This document shows, piece after piece, positions 42,593 to 51,515 of a DNA stretch of 64,000 nucleotides (positions are counted from its first letter, which is position 1; the number at the start of each line of letters is the position of its first letter). Source of the DNA: Opitutaceae bacterium (lineage in GTDB: Bacteria > Verrucomicrobiota > Verrucomicrobiia > Opitutales > Opitutaceae); NCBI GenBank assembly GCA_018667915.1, contig JABIRI010000141.1:40022-104021 (forward strand). Direction: 5' to 3'. The notes below the pieces were generated by a model. That model worked only from the letters and a program-made list of their open reading frames with translations, was not told the origin of the DNA and did not search any database. Both the position numbers and the translations under genes were made by a program.

Positions 42593-45121
42593 TCAGGGGT
42601 TAAGTGTTTGAGAGAGTTTTTTGAGGTCGTTCTCGTTCCACGCGGCCGAGCGGTCGCCATATTTTTTACGCGCCGCCGCAACTTCTTCCGAAGTTACGGC
42701 CGAGGCGGTGTGGCCGAAGGAACGGCGGATATACGTGAGGGTAGCCGCGATAGCGTTGTCGTCGAGCGTTCCGAGCGGCGGCATGGCGAGTTGTTCTCCT
42801 TCTTTGCCTTTCAGCACGATGGCGGCGGCGATCTCGGCGGGGCCGATGGCCCACGGCGAACCGACGAGTGATGGGGCGAGCCCGTTCATACCGCGGCCGT
42901 CAGCTTGGTGGCATCCCGCGCAAAGCATGTAGGTGGTTTTCCCTTGTTCGAAAAGAGCCTGTTCGGCGGTGGTAAGCGGGATCGTTTGGGGACCGGCGGC
43001 TTGAGCGGCGGGACCGTCAATAAGCTTGAGCAGGTCGTTGGCTTTGTGGGCGAGGGCGGCGTTTCCTTTGCCCGCATATTTTTCCAAGGCCGTCGGTTCA
43101 ACGGGAAGTTTGAGTCGACGGCGTTCGCCATCTTTGCCGCCTGTGTGGGATTCGAATCCGGCGATGATGGCCTTGGCAAACTCCGGGTCGGAGCTAGGGG
43201 CCAGGAGGAGGTCCAGTGCTGCGGCAATTTCGTCGGCATTGCCGCGTTCGATGAGGGTCGATACCGCGAGGCGCACGACGGATTGGGCGTCCGCGTGCAG
43301 CGGATTGGTGAGTTGTTTAAGGAATGGGATTTCCTGACCGGCGATGCCACTCACGAGGGCTTCGTCCATGGCTTCGATGCGACTGCCTTGGCTCGCAAAT
43401 TTGGCGAGGTGAATGGTGCGGGAGTTCTCGGGCAACTCTCCTAGACTGAGCACGGCTTGGCGTTGAATTTCCGGCTCGGCGGCGTTGAGTTCGCTCGAGG
43501 CGTAATCCACGAAAGCGGGATCTCCTTTGGCTAACCACGGTTCACTGATTCGCAGCAATGCGGCCCGACCCGCCGGTGAAGTATTCTTGGTGAGTTTCCA
43601 GAATAGTTGGGTGTCGAGTTTGTCGATTCCGTGGAGCGTCCAGATCGCGTTGAGGTGTCCCGGGTTGGTCTTGTCCCGGGCGATTTTTTGCAGGCCGGAA
43701 ACGGAGGAGTAATCGCATTTTTCGACGAGTAAACGTTGGGCGGTTTCACGCCACCACGCGTCCTTACGATTCAACGCGTCGACCAGTTCGGAGGTGCTGG
43801 CCGTGTGGAGGGCGGGTTGCTCGGAGGCGGGTGCCTTATCCGGGACGACGCGATAGATGCGACCCATGCCGATGGGAGTTTCGAGGCCGCGTTCGATGAT
43901 CTGGGCGCGGAGGAAGCTGGTGACGAAGATGCGGTGTTGGATGATGCCGCGATATAGATCGACGATGTAGAGGGCACCATCGGGTCCGTTGTAGAGACTG
44001 ACGGGCCGGAACCGCTCGTCGGTTGAGGTCATGAAATCGAAGTGATCGTAGGCATCTGAACCACTCATGGCGCCTCCCGCGGTGGGCGACAGTTTCAGGC
44101 GCTTGATGAGATTGGCGGAAGGTTCAGGGATGAAGGCGTCGCCGTAAAACGTTTCGGGAAACAGGCTGCCGCGATAGATTACGGAACCACTGGCGGCGGT
44201 CATGTGGGGCAGGTAGCCATCTTCAGTGAGGTTCTTGTAACCACGATTGACGCCCGGGGTGATTCGACTGGGGAAAATGGGCAGATCCGTGTTTTTCACT
44301 GTTTCGCGGTTGATGGCGCGACGTTGGTGGAGGTCCGGGTTGCGTAGGAGATACTCGCCGGGGAAGACATCCATCTTCAACGGGCTGCTGTTGGTATTGT
44401 AGAACAGTCGTCCGGTGTCGTCTTGAGTGATGCCCCACTGGCCGCGATCGGGCGCGGGCGCGGAAACCCACTTGCCCTGTTTTAATTGGTAACGTTCGTC
44501 GTCGTTGGCGTTGTAAATCCAGTTGTCCAAGCCCGAGAGCAGCCCATTGGCGGTGTGTTCGGGGTTCTTGCGATCGCCGTAGGATTCCGAAACTACCGTG
44601 CGCTCGTCCGCGACATCATCGCCGTCGGTATCTCGCAGGTGCCAAAGCATGGGCGGGGCCGCGACGAGCAGGCCATCGTCGACGAGAGCAAGGGCGCGGG
44701 GCATCACAAATCCGTCTGCATATTCGATACGTTTGTCCATGCGACCGTCACCATCCGTATCGGAGAGGATCGCGATCGTGCCGATAGGCGCATCTTCGCC
44801 GATGCCATCGACATTGGGCATGTAGCCGCGCATTTCCACGACCCAGATACGGCCGTCGGGTCCAATCTGCATCGCGACCGGGTCAAAAACGAGGGGGTCG
44901 GCAGCGGCGACCTCGACCCGGAATCCGGGGGCAACCTCAAAGGTTTCTAGAGCCTGTTCAACCGTCAGGGCCGGTGCCGGTGGGATAACCCAGTGCGCGG
45001 GAGGCGGTTGTTGCGGGTCGTTGGGGCGATCGCCACTTTGGGCGAAGAGCGGGCTGGCGATTCCGGGGGCGAGTAAGGATGCGGCGAGGCCGACGGCGAA
45101 ACGGAGTGTTGGGGGTGCCAT
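42593..45121 (-). CDS. PVC-type haem-binding dehydrogenase (beta-propeller, HEAT, cytochrome c)
   Basis: The 842-residue exported protein has a signal peptide, an N-terminal membrane-bound-dehydrogenase propeller (TIGR02604-like; FRVEVAAADPLVFDPVAMQ, DGRIWVVEMRGY, GDGRMDKRIEYADGF, YIVDLYRGIIQHR), a HEAT-like middle (about 460-690), and a C-terminal cytochrome c domain with LCAGCHQADGRGMNGLAPSL. It should oxidise a sugar or alcohol in the periplasm and pass electrons to its own haem. A start at 45154 is possible, but ATG 45121 (MAPPTLRFAVGLAASLLAPG) gives the better leader. It sits upstream of the two DUF1080 genes. Confidence 0.92.
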   Translation of the reverse strand: MAPPTLRFAVGLAASLLAPGIASPLFAQSGDRPNDPQQPPPAHWVIPPAPALTVEQALETFEVAPGFRVEVAAADPLVFDPVAMQIGPDGRIWVVEMRGYMPNVDGIGEDAPIGTIAILSDTDGDGRMDKRIEYADGFVMPRALALVDDGLLVAAPPMLWHLRDTDGDDVADERTVVSESYGDRKNPEHTANGLLSGLDNWIYNANDDERYQLKQGKWVSAPAPDRGQWGITQDDTGRLFYNTNSSPLKMDVFPGEYLLRNPDLHQRRAINRETVKNTDLPIFPSRITPGVNRGYKNLTEDGYLPHMTAASGSVIYRGSLFPETFYGDAFIPEPSANLIKRLKLSPTAGGAMSGSDAYDHFDFMTSTDERFRPVSLYNGPDGALYIVDLYRGIIQHRIFVTSFLRAQIIERGLETPIGMGRIYRVVPDKAPASEQPALHTASTSELVDALNRKDAWWRETAQRLLVEKCDYSSVSGLQKIARDKTNPGHLNAIWTLHGIDKLDTQLFWKLTKNTSPAGRAALLRISEPWLAKGDPAFVDYASSELNAAEPEIQRQAVLSLGELPENSRTIHLAKFASQGSRIEAMDEALVSGIAGQEIPFLKQLTNPLHADAQSVVRLAVSTLIERGNADEIAAALDLLLAPSSDPEFAKAIIAGFESHTGGKDGERRRLKLPVEPTALEKYAGKGNAALAHKANDLLKLIDGPAAQAAGPQTIPLTTAEQALFEQGKTTYMLCAGCHQADGRGMNGLAPSLVGSPWAIGPAEIAAAIVLKGKEGEQLAMPPLGTLDDNAIAATLTYIRRSFGHTASAVTSEEVAAARKKYGDRSAAWNENDLKKLSQTLNP

Positions 45122-45171
45122 ATAAGCGTAAGACGTTTGAAAGGAGTGGGACAACTAAAGGAAAGTTTGGG

Positions 45172-45948
45172 CTAGTCCGCGTTTTTTAGGAAGGCGTGTA
45201 AGGTCTTGGCATCCATGGCGAGCTGTTCGGTCGAATCATCGCGCACAAATTCCAGCATGATCGCTCGATCTGGCCGAGGTGAGGTGGCGACGACAGAGAG
45301 GTATTTTTGCCAATCCGCCTGTCCTTCAGACAACGGGCGGCGATCAAAGGAATCTCCGCTAAACTCCCAATGGAAGGCGTGCAGGTGGGACACATAGGGG
45401 AGTAGTTTTTGCAGGACGGCTAGGGAGTAGTCGGCCGATTTACCGTTCGATGACTGCCAGTAGAGTTTCACGTTGGGATGATCAATCGATTCGATCAGCG
45501 CCAAAGCGGAGTCGGGATCATCGGTGAGGGTGTTGGCGTGATATTCGATGCCAATTTCGATGTTCTGTTCAGCGGCGAGTTCGCCGATCCGCCGCAGATC
45601 GGCGGTGATTGCCTCGCGTTTGGCGGCGGAGGCCACAGCAGAGCCCGTGGTGCCCGCCCAAACCCGAATGACGGGAGCGCCCAACGCGCGGGCACTGTCG
45701 AGCACAGCATTAAAATCGAGTTGGTCGGCCTCGGCATCGCAACGGTAGTAGGATCCGTAAGCAGCAACGGTAAGGCCGGCGGCCTGAGTGGCTGAGCCCA
45801 CCTGAGTCGCGATTTCGATATCGCCATGAGGCACGTGCACGTCACCCCCCCATTCGATGGCGGGGAGTTCATTGATACGACAGAGTTCGATGATCTCGGA
45901 TACGGTGAGATTGCGAAAAGAGATCGAGACGAGTCCAGGGGTGAGCAT
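45172..45948 (-). CDS. Sugar phosphate isomerase/epimerase family protein
   Basis: The 258-residue protein is a TIM barrel of the xylose-isomerase-like (AP endonuclease 2) superfamily: LVSISFRNLTVSEIIELCR, IEWGGDVHVPHGD, the central metal-binding glutamate in IEIGIEYHANTLTDD, KLYWQSSNGKSADYS, and YVSHLHAFHWEF with a further histidine. No signal peptide is seen, so it is cytoplasmic. It may isomerise a keto-sugar or inosose-type product within the cluster. ATG 45948 is used; the longer frame would need a TTG start at 45993. Confidence 0.88.
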   Translation of the reverse strand: MLTPGLVSISFRNLTVSEIIELCRINELPAIEWGGDVHVPHGDIEIATQVGSATQAAGLTVAAYGSYYRCDAEADQLDFNAVLDSARALGAPVIRVWAGTTGSAVASAAKREAITADLRRIGELAAEQNIEIGIEYHANTLTDDPDSALALIESIDHPNVKLYWQSSNGKSADYSLAVLQKLLPYVSHLHAFHWEFSGDSFDRRPLSEGQADWQKYLSVVATSPRPDRAIMLEFVRDDSTEQLAMDAKTLHAFLKNAD

Positions 45949-46020
45949 GAGGGGGGAAGGTTCCGACGGCGGAAGGATCAGAATAGAACTCAAATCAACC
46001 GCACGTCTAATCCCGAATCA

Positions 46021-46033
46021 TGGAACGGTTCAG
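46021..46033. promoter_or_regulatory. Possible LacI-type operator
   Basis: TGGAACGGTTCAG contains the palindromic core GAACGGTTC and lies 73 bases before the isomerase gene, close to the end of the upstream gene. Match to TGKAACnGTTMCA is 10 of 13. Confidence 0.3.
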
Positions 46034-46058
46034 TTGTTTTGCGCGTGAAGGGGTTGCT

Positions 46059-47111
46059 CTATTCCGATTCGATGGCTTCTAGTCTCAGAATCTTCCCGTC
46101 GGTTCCGGTGGCGTAGCCAAATCCGTCGGGGTGGAGTTTCACGGCCCAGTAGTTATCGGCGGTGAGATTGATCCAGCTCGCGCCTTGGTCTGGGGAGTAA
46201 TCAACTCCGTTGGGCCCGCAGGCAATGATCAGCGGAGTTTCTGCCACGTGCACAATCGAAGAACCGTAGAACGCGCCTTTCGTGATGGGTTGGGATGTGA
46301 GTTGCCAGGTTCTGCCTCCATCATGGGTGATGGCCACGTTGTCAGTGTAGTTCTCTTTGTTGGCCAAATCACCTCCCACGATTAGGCCCGTTTGCGAATT
46401 CAACATATTGATGGATGCGACCCCCGCAGCATCGCCTTTGATGATTGGATTTGCGTGAACGGTCCACGTGTCACCAAAGTCTGAGGTTTGCAAAATTCGG
46501 GAGTGCCCGCCGGCCCCGGTTGCGATCCAAGCCTCGCCATCGGGCTGAACCGAAATACAGGTACCACTCGCCGCAAAGCCGCCTTCGCCCCTGCCAGCAG
46601 GTGGGAGGTTTTTGGAGTCGATTCGATGCCAGGAGCGCCCGCCGTCGGTTGTCTTTAAGACGAACAAGTCACCCTCGATTGAATCGCCATAGGCTAAGCC
46701 GATTTGGTCATCCCAGAATTCGATCGTGTTTAAAAACCCTTCCGGATGAGGCATGATGTAGGCCGCGGTGAACTCCTCGGAACCAGCATCGAACAGATAG
46801 ATTCGGGACCGCTCACCCGGCCCGGCACTCATCAAAACGATATGAGAATCATCAAATGCATGGATGTCTCGGAACTGCAGGGCACTATCCGGATGGGTGA
46901 AGACCTCCCAGTTTCGTCCGCCGTTTTGAGTGCGCGCAAACGTGGCGTCATGTCCGCTTACCCAAGCAACGTCTGCATCCAAGATAGAGATGGCCTGAAG
47001 CAGGCTCGCGGAACCGCTGGTTAAGGTGGTTTTTTCAATCGTGAATGGGTCGGCACAACACGTCGTGAATCCGATCAAGAACGTTAAAAATAGATTCCAA
47101 CCAAATGTCAT
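46059..47111 (-). CDS. YCF48/BNR-type beta-propeller protein (secreted)
   Basis: The 350-residue protein has a signal peptide (MTFGWNLFLTFLIGFTTCCA) and repeated beta-propeller blades containing BNR Asp-box-like motifs such as TTDGGRSWHRID, TSDFGDTWTVHA, THDGGRTWQLT and SPDQGASWINLT. Blades of this kind are found in YCF48/photosystem-assembly-like proteins and sialidase-like folds; no sialidase arginine triad is evident. It is probably a periplasmic binding or scaffold protein, function unknown. ATG 47111 is preferred, because the longer frame from 47168 places 19 residues before the leader. Confidence 0.85.
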   Translation of the reverse strand: MTFGWNLFLTFLIGFTTCCADPFTIEKTTLTSGSASLLQAISILDADVAWVSGHDATFARTQNGGRNWEVFTHPDSALQFRDIHAFDDSHIVLMSAGPGERSRIYLFDAGSEEFTAAYIMPHPEGFLNTIEFWDDQIGLAYGDSIEGDLFVLKTTDGGRSWHRIDSKNLPPAGRGEGGFAASGTCISVQPDGEAWIATGAGGHSRILQTSDFGDTWTVHANPIIKGDAAGVASINMLNSQTGLIVGGDLANKENYTDNVAITHDGGRTWQLTSQPITKGAFYGSSIVHVAETPLIIACGPNGVDYSPDQGASWINLTADNYWAVKLHPDGFGYATGTDGKILRLEAIESE

Positions 47112-47250
47112 TGTGCTCCGATTTTGGGCGGCGAGGGCCGCAGAGAAGAGATACGAAGCATGCGACACTGCGGCAAGGGAGATGAGGCGGAGCCAAAGTG
47201 CTGTATGCGATGGGTGTCGAGTTGGTCCGCTCGTAGGGAGGCCGGAGTAT

Positions 47251-48735
47251 TCAGTAGGGTTGCCGCGGCTCGGGCAGGAGAGAAATAAACTGCGCTCCTC
47301 CTTTTGCTAATTCCGCGTCCAAGAGTGCCCGCAATTCCATCTTGGTTTCGTGGTATTCCGGACGCACTGCCAGATTCGAAAGTTCCTCGGGGTCTGCCGC
47401 CAAATCATACAGCTCATCGAGGTAGTCCTCGTAGATGTAGCGGATGTATTTGTAGTTGCCTTGACGCAACATCAGCCACGCCCGGATACCGGTTTTGTGG
47501 GTGATGAATTTACTCCAATCTCCGGTGTTGTGGGCGTTCTCCAACTCAGCGATCAGCTGCGGCTCTCCGCCATACATCGTGCCGACGTAGGCCTGCACCA
47601 TGGGTTCGTTGTCCCAATGGCGATCTTGGGGTTCGAGCAGAATTTCGGTCAGGTCCCGGCCGTCCAGTTTTTCCGCGGGTTTGACTCCGGCCAGGCTGTG
47701 GAACGTGCGAATGAGATCGACACCGTTGACGGGCACGGTGCTGCGGGTGTCGGCCGGCACCTTGCCCGGCCAGTGTACGATCAAAGGGGCGAGAAGATTG
47801 GCGTCGTAGGGGGCTATTTTGAGGGTAAACCCGTGCTGACCCCACGCGTAGCCTTGATCGGAGGTGAATACGACCACGGTGTTCTCCAACTGGCCGGTTT
47901 CTGCCAAAGCCTGCATGATACGGCCGACACTTTCGTCGATGGCCATCACCGCCTCGTGATACTGCTTCACCGCGGCATCCAGCGTGTCATCGCCTTTCAT
48001 GGGGATGCCGGTTTCGGGGTGAGGACTATACATGGTCAGATCAACCATGTGCTCCGGTTTGTCTGGGCGGGGTGGCCAGAGGTCCTTGGGGTAAACCATT
48101 TCGGGGGAGTCGCTCAGATTTCCGATGTGGCGATCCGCCGGGGTGTAGGGACCATGAACGGCGCCGTAGCAGAGCCAGAAATACCAGGGCTGGTCGGGCT
48201 CTTCCGCGCGTTCTTTCAGAAACTCAATGGTGAGGTCCGTGTAGGCGTCTGTGCTGTATTTCTTCAGAGGCAGCAGGTCCTTCCCGTTGATGCGCAGCGA
48301 CTGATCCCAGTAGTAATTTTTGTGATTTTCGGGAAGATGGTGCTCCCACACCGCTGACCAATCCCACGCCTTGTCATAGCGCGGCACATTCCAATGCCAT
48401 TTGCCGATCATGCCGGTGTAGTAGCCTTGGGAACGGAAGTTGGTGGGCCAGTAGGGTGTCTCCTTGCTGTAGTTGAATTGATGCATGCCGGTGAGGGCAT
48501 TGCCGCGAGAGGGCACGCATTTGGCACCGGTGTAACTGTAGCGAAATCTCAGTCCTTTCTTGGCCAATGCATCGATGTTCGGGGTCTGAATCCAGGGCTG
48601 GGCTTCGGTGTAAGCACTGATGGTCCGGATGCTCTGATCATCCGTGAAGATATAGAGAATATTGGGCCGTTCGGCTTGGAGGGCCGCCGCGATGAGCAGA
48701 AACAGGAGGAGGGAGAGCGGGTGAAAGCGGTTCAT
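47251..48735 (-). CDS. Sulfatase (exported)
   Basis: The 494-residue protein has a signal peptide (LSLLLFLLIAAALQA), PNILYIFTDDQSIRTISAY with metal aspartates, AKCVPSRGNALTG with the formylglycine cysteine in C-V-P-S-R, MIGKWHWNVPRY (catalytic Lys-His pair as KWHW) and VVFTSDQGYAWGQHG. The last residues (FISLLPEPRQPY) lie outside the core fold. It follows the BNR-4 gene by 32 bases, so the two are probably made together. Confidence 0.94.
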   Translation of the reverse strand: MNRFHPLSLLLFLLIAAALQAERPNILYIFTDDQSIRTISAYTEAQPWIQTPNIDALAKKGLRFRYSYTGAKCVPSRGNALTGMHQFNYSKETPYWPTNFRSQGYYTGMIGKWHWNVPRYDKAWDWSAVWEHHLPENHKNYYWDQSLRINGKDLLPLKKYSTDAYTDLTIEFLKERAEEPDQPWYFWLCYGAVHGPYTPADRHIGNLSDSPEMVYPKDLWPPRPDKPEHMVDLTMYSPHPETGIPMKGDDTLDAAVKQYHEAVMAIDESVGRIMQALAETGQLENTVVVFTSDQGYAWGQHGFTLKIAPYDANLLAPLIVHWPGKVPADTRSTVPVNGVDLIRTFHSLAGVKPAEKLDGRDLTEILLEPQDRHWDNEPMVQAYVGTMYGGEPQLIAELENAHNTGDWSKFITHKTGIRAWLMLRQGNYKYIRYIYEDYLDELYDLAADPEELSNLAVRPEYHETKMELRALLDAELAKGGAQFISLLPEPRQPY

Positions 48736-48767
48736 AACAACGACGCGTGGTGGCGTTCGGTTAACCC

Positions 48768-50228
48768 CTATTTGGCGTGGAGCAGAAACGCTTTGGCGCG
48801 CGGGCTCTCCTCACCGAGAGGCCAGCCATAAAACATCAACAGGTCTTCCACCGGTTGGCCGTTGGGGAGCGTGACGGGTTGGGGATTGTTGTAGCGCCAT
48901 CCGGCGAATTCGGGGTCCTGCGGTGTAAGGTCGGCGGCCATGGACCAGGTCTTACCGTTGTCCCCGGAGGTCCACTCTTCGAGTCGGCCGCCGCCGTGTT
49001 TATCCATGTAGCCTCCCGTCTTGCTGTAGCCTTCCGAGCCACGCTCAAAGCGATCCGAAATCTGGCTGCTCTCCACCCACACCGTATCGATGTAGACCTC
49101 GCCGGTGAGCACGTAGGCCCGCCAAACACCGTCGGGCGTGTAGCGCAGATGGCTGCTGTTCCACTGATGGTTGGAAGCGGTCACGCGGTCGGCTTGCCAC
49201 GCGTTGTCGACGCGATGGTAGAGGAAGTAGTCGTGCTGTTCCGTGGTTTCTCCGGAGAGCACATGCAGGAAGGCGGGGTCGCCGTTCGCGTCGAACGTGA
49301 GGTCGGGTGGCACTCCTGCTCCACGCCAGTCCGTGTCCCAAATCCGACAGAGCGCATTCGCCTGATCGAGATCGAGGGGCAGGGTGAGAGGCTGGCCCTC
49401 GAAATTGACCGCTTCGTTCGTGTCGGTATCGATCCGCAGATAGTAGAGGTTGTATTTATACTCGTTGCTGACGGCCTTTTGGTAGCGCGGATTAAAATAG
49501 CGGTCGGTATCGCGCACCTTGTTATCATCGTAGGCGGTGAAGGCCACGTGCAAATAGCGTCCTTCCGGACCGAGTTGTTTCGTTTGGTAGGAGGACCATT
49601 GGAAGTGATCGATTCGATCGAGGTCGGTTACGATGACCGGTTCCGGGTCGTCCTTGAATCGACCGTCCTCCGAGATTTTGTAGCCCCAGGAACTGGTGTG
49701 GCCTTCGGTGCGGTAGTAGATCATCTGGCGCTGGCCGGAGAGCTGGAATACCGTCGGGTAGGAGTTGGAGGGCGAGAGGGGTGGGGCCGCCTGCCACGCG
49801 GAGAGGTTGTCGCCGGGATCGCCGGGAAGATCCGAAATGATGCGGTAGCCGGAGCTGTTGTGGCTGCCATACAACACGTGCAAATGCTCGCGTTGATCCG
49901 CCCAGATAATGGGGCAGTCGTGATGGTCCGAACTGCCGCCGCCTAGCACGAACGGCGTGCCCATGCTTCGGGTGGCGGGATCGTAGGAGACCAACATCGG
50001 CTGCGTCGGCGACTTTGCTCCCCCGTCGGGATCGCCTCCGGCGTTGAATACGATGACCGCACGATCGCGGATGAACACGGAGTTGGGCCGCTGTCGCCGA
50101 TCGTAGAGCATCTTAAGCTGCCCATTGTCGCCGAAACTGATGAGATCGTGGTGGGCGAAGCCGTATTCGCGAGGCTCCGCGGCCAGAATTTGCGTGCATG
50201 CGAGAAGGCCGAGCAGGGGGATTTTCAT
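48768..50228 (-). CDS. BNR-4 family secreted protein (possible polysaccharide lyase)
   Basis: The 486-residue exported protein belongs to the BNR-4 family (PF15892-like): YGFAHHDLISFGDNGQLKML, SSDHHDCPIIWADQREHLHVLYGSHNS cut at HLHVLYGSH, MIYYRTEGHTSSWGYKIS, and SSYQTKQLGPEGRYLHVAF. Several seven-bladed propellers of this family are polysaccharide lyases for ulvan or related uronic-acid glycans (PL24, PL25 and PL37 groups). Lyase activity is therefore plausible here but not proven. The neighbouring sulfatase fits a sulfated glycan. A LacI-type operator lies about 128 bases before the start. Confidence 0.82.
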   Translation of the reverse strand: MKIPLLGLLACTQILAAEPREYGFAHHDLISFGDNGQLKMLYDRRQRPNSVFIRDRAVIVFNAGGDPDGGAKSPTQPMLVSYDPATRSMGTPFVLGGGSSDHHDCPIIWADQREHLHVLYGSHNSSGYRIISDLPGDPGDNLSAWQAAPPLSPSNSYPTVFQLSGQRQMIYYRTEGHTSSWGYKISEDGRFKDDPEPVIVTDLDRIDHFQWSSYQTKQLGPEGRYLHVAFTAYDDNKVRDTDRYFNPRYQKAVSNEYKYNLYYLRIDTDTNEAVNFEGQPLTLPLDLDQANALCRIWDTDWRGAGVPPDLTFDANGDPAFLHVLSGETTEQHDYFLYHRVDNAWQADRVTASNHQWNSSHLRYTPDGVWRAYVLTGEVYIDTVWVESSQISDRFERGSEGYSKTGGYMDKHGGGRLEEWTSGDNGKTWSMAADLTPQDPEFAGWRYNNPQPVTLPNGQPVEDLLMFYGWPLGEESPRAKAFLLHAK

Positions 50229-50355
50229 TGGGGGTCGGGGGGGGCGAAAGAGAATTTAAGGCAGCCCTCAGAATGGGGCGAGGGCTGAAATTGCGGTGAG
50301 GAGTAAAGTGACCCAAGATGAAAACGCGCTCCCCGTTGTGGCGATGTTCTCGCGC

Positions 50356-50368
50356 TGCAACCGTTTCA
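50356..50368. promoter_or_regulatory. LacI-type operator
   Basis: TGCAACCGTTTCA, reverse complement TGAAACGGTTGCA, matches the operator pattern in 11 of 13 positions and has the classic CG centre. It lies upstream of the BNR-4 gene and its sulfatase. Confidence 0.5.
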
Positions 50369-50467
50369 GGGGATAGTCTTGGACTGCGAAAAATCCAGAT
50401 TGAATCCTCGTAGTGCGAGTGAAACGGCGACGGTTGTTTGTCGCAGCGCAGAAAAGCCCAAACGGTC

Positions 50468-51442
50468 CTAAGCACACACCTCGCGGTTGCCGTCCCAGCG
50501 ATTGAATTTCTGCGCTTCGGCATCTCCCGATAGTTTGGCTCGTGCTTGGAGCCATGAAGTTGCCCAGGCGGCCGGATCGTGCAGCTCAGTCTCGGGATGG
50601 GTTCGACTGCGCGCTACGAACCCGGGGAACGCATCGCGGCCGGACGGTTGATCGGTTGGATTGTAGCGAAGGTCGAAGCTCCACCGCACCCGGTTGCTCA
50701 AATTGGGTAGGGACGAGTGACACGTGCGACGATGCAACAGCAGCACGTCACCTCGTTCCATGGGCAGAGACACGGCCTGCTGTTTCTCAATCAGTTTGTC
50801 CGGGATGCCAAAACCCGCGGCGCCGAGCGGGCAATGATCTACAATGCCGTCGCGGTGACTCCGAGGAATCACTTCCAAGCATCCAGACTCGATTGGTGCG
50901 TCCCAGAGTGGCAACCAAACCGTGATCATGTCGGTAGCGTCAGCCTCGGGAAGCGCCACGCCATTGTCCTGGTGCCACTGCGTCGCGCCTTGGAGAATCT
51001 CGCCTTGGTCGTCCCGCACGGCTCGGGCTTCGGGGAGTTTGAGGCGAGCGTGTTGGATCGGATTGGAGTAGATTTCCCCACCGATCAGTTGCTCCATGAG
51101 GTCGAGCAAATGAGGATGGCGCAGTAGGTTGAAAACGGCCGGGCCAGACCAGATCGGAGTATCCGCCTGGATGCTCCGCTGGGGGAGAGAAAAGTCGAAT
51201 GACTGCGCGTGAATCTTGCCGGTGTCTTCACAAATGCGAATCAGACGTTCGCTGAAATCTTCCTCTTCGTAGGTTGATTTGATTTCGCCAGTTGCGAACA
51301 ACCGATCCGCCAAGCGATCGAGGACACCGGCATACTCCTCTATTATGGGATCCAGGTCGGCTGCCGGATCGAAGAAATCCCGAATGACAAGATAGCCTTC
51401 CAGTTCAAATTTGGAGAGCTGCTCGGGGGTGAGTATGTTCAT
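50468..51442 (-). CDS. Phytanoyl-CoA dioxygenase (PhyH) family protein
   Basis: The 324-residue cytoplasmic protein is a Fe(II)/2-oxoglutarate-dependent oxygenase of the PhyH family. TQWHQDNGVALPEAD carries the iron-binding His-x-Asp. The third ligand and the 2-oxoglutarate arginine follow in HRRTCHSSLPNLSNRVRWSF. The N-terminus (LTPEQLSKFELEGYLVIRDF) is typical. Its substrate in this sugar-related cluster is unknown. ATG 51442 is preferred over 51496 because the family opening follows it directly. It is 73 bases after the kinase gene and probably in the same transcript. Confidence 0.9.
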   Translation of the reverse strand: MNILTPEQLSKFELEGYLVIRDFFDPAADLDPIIEEYAGVLDRLADRLFATGEIKSTYEEEDFSERLIRICEDTGKIHAQSFDFSLPQRSIQADTPIWSGPAVFNLLRHPHLLDLMEQLIGGEIYSNPIQHARLKLPEARAVRDDQGEILQGATQWHQDNGVALPEADATDMITVWLPLWDAPIESGCLEVIPRSHRDGIVDHCPLGAAGFGIPDKLIEKQQAVSLPMERGDVLLLHRRTCHSSLPNLSNRVRWSFDLRYNPTDQPSGRDAFPGFVARSRTHPETELHDPAAWATSWLQARAKLSGDAEAQKFNRWDGNREVCA

Positions 51443-51515
51443 GGCAATCCGAAGGGGTAAAGAATGCGAAGACCTCAGCCTGCGCGCTTCCAGCAACTGC
51501 GCAAGATTCGACGAC

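Noticed and set aside
47350-48357. 335-codon plus-strand frame opposite the sulfatase at 47251-48735
   Set aside because: The minus frame carries the complete sulfatase motifs; the plus frame has none.
48777-49946. 389-codon plus-strand frame opposite the BNR-4 gene
   Set aside because: Antisense shadow; no signal peptide or known motif, and the minus frame has a clear signal peptide and family signature.
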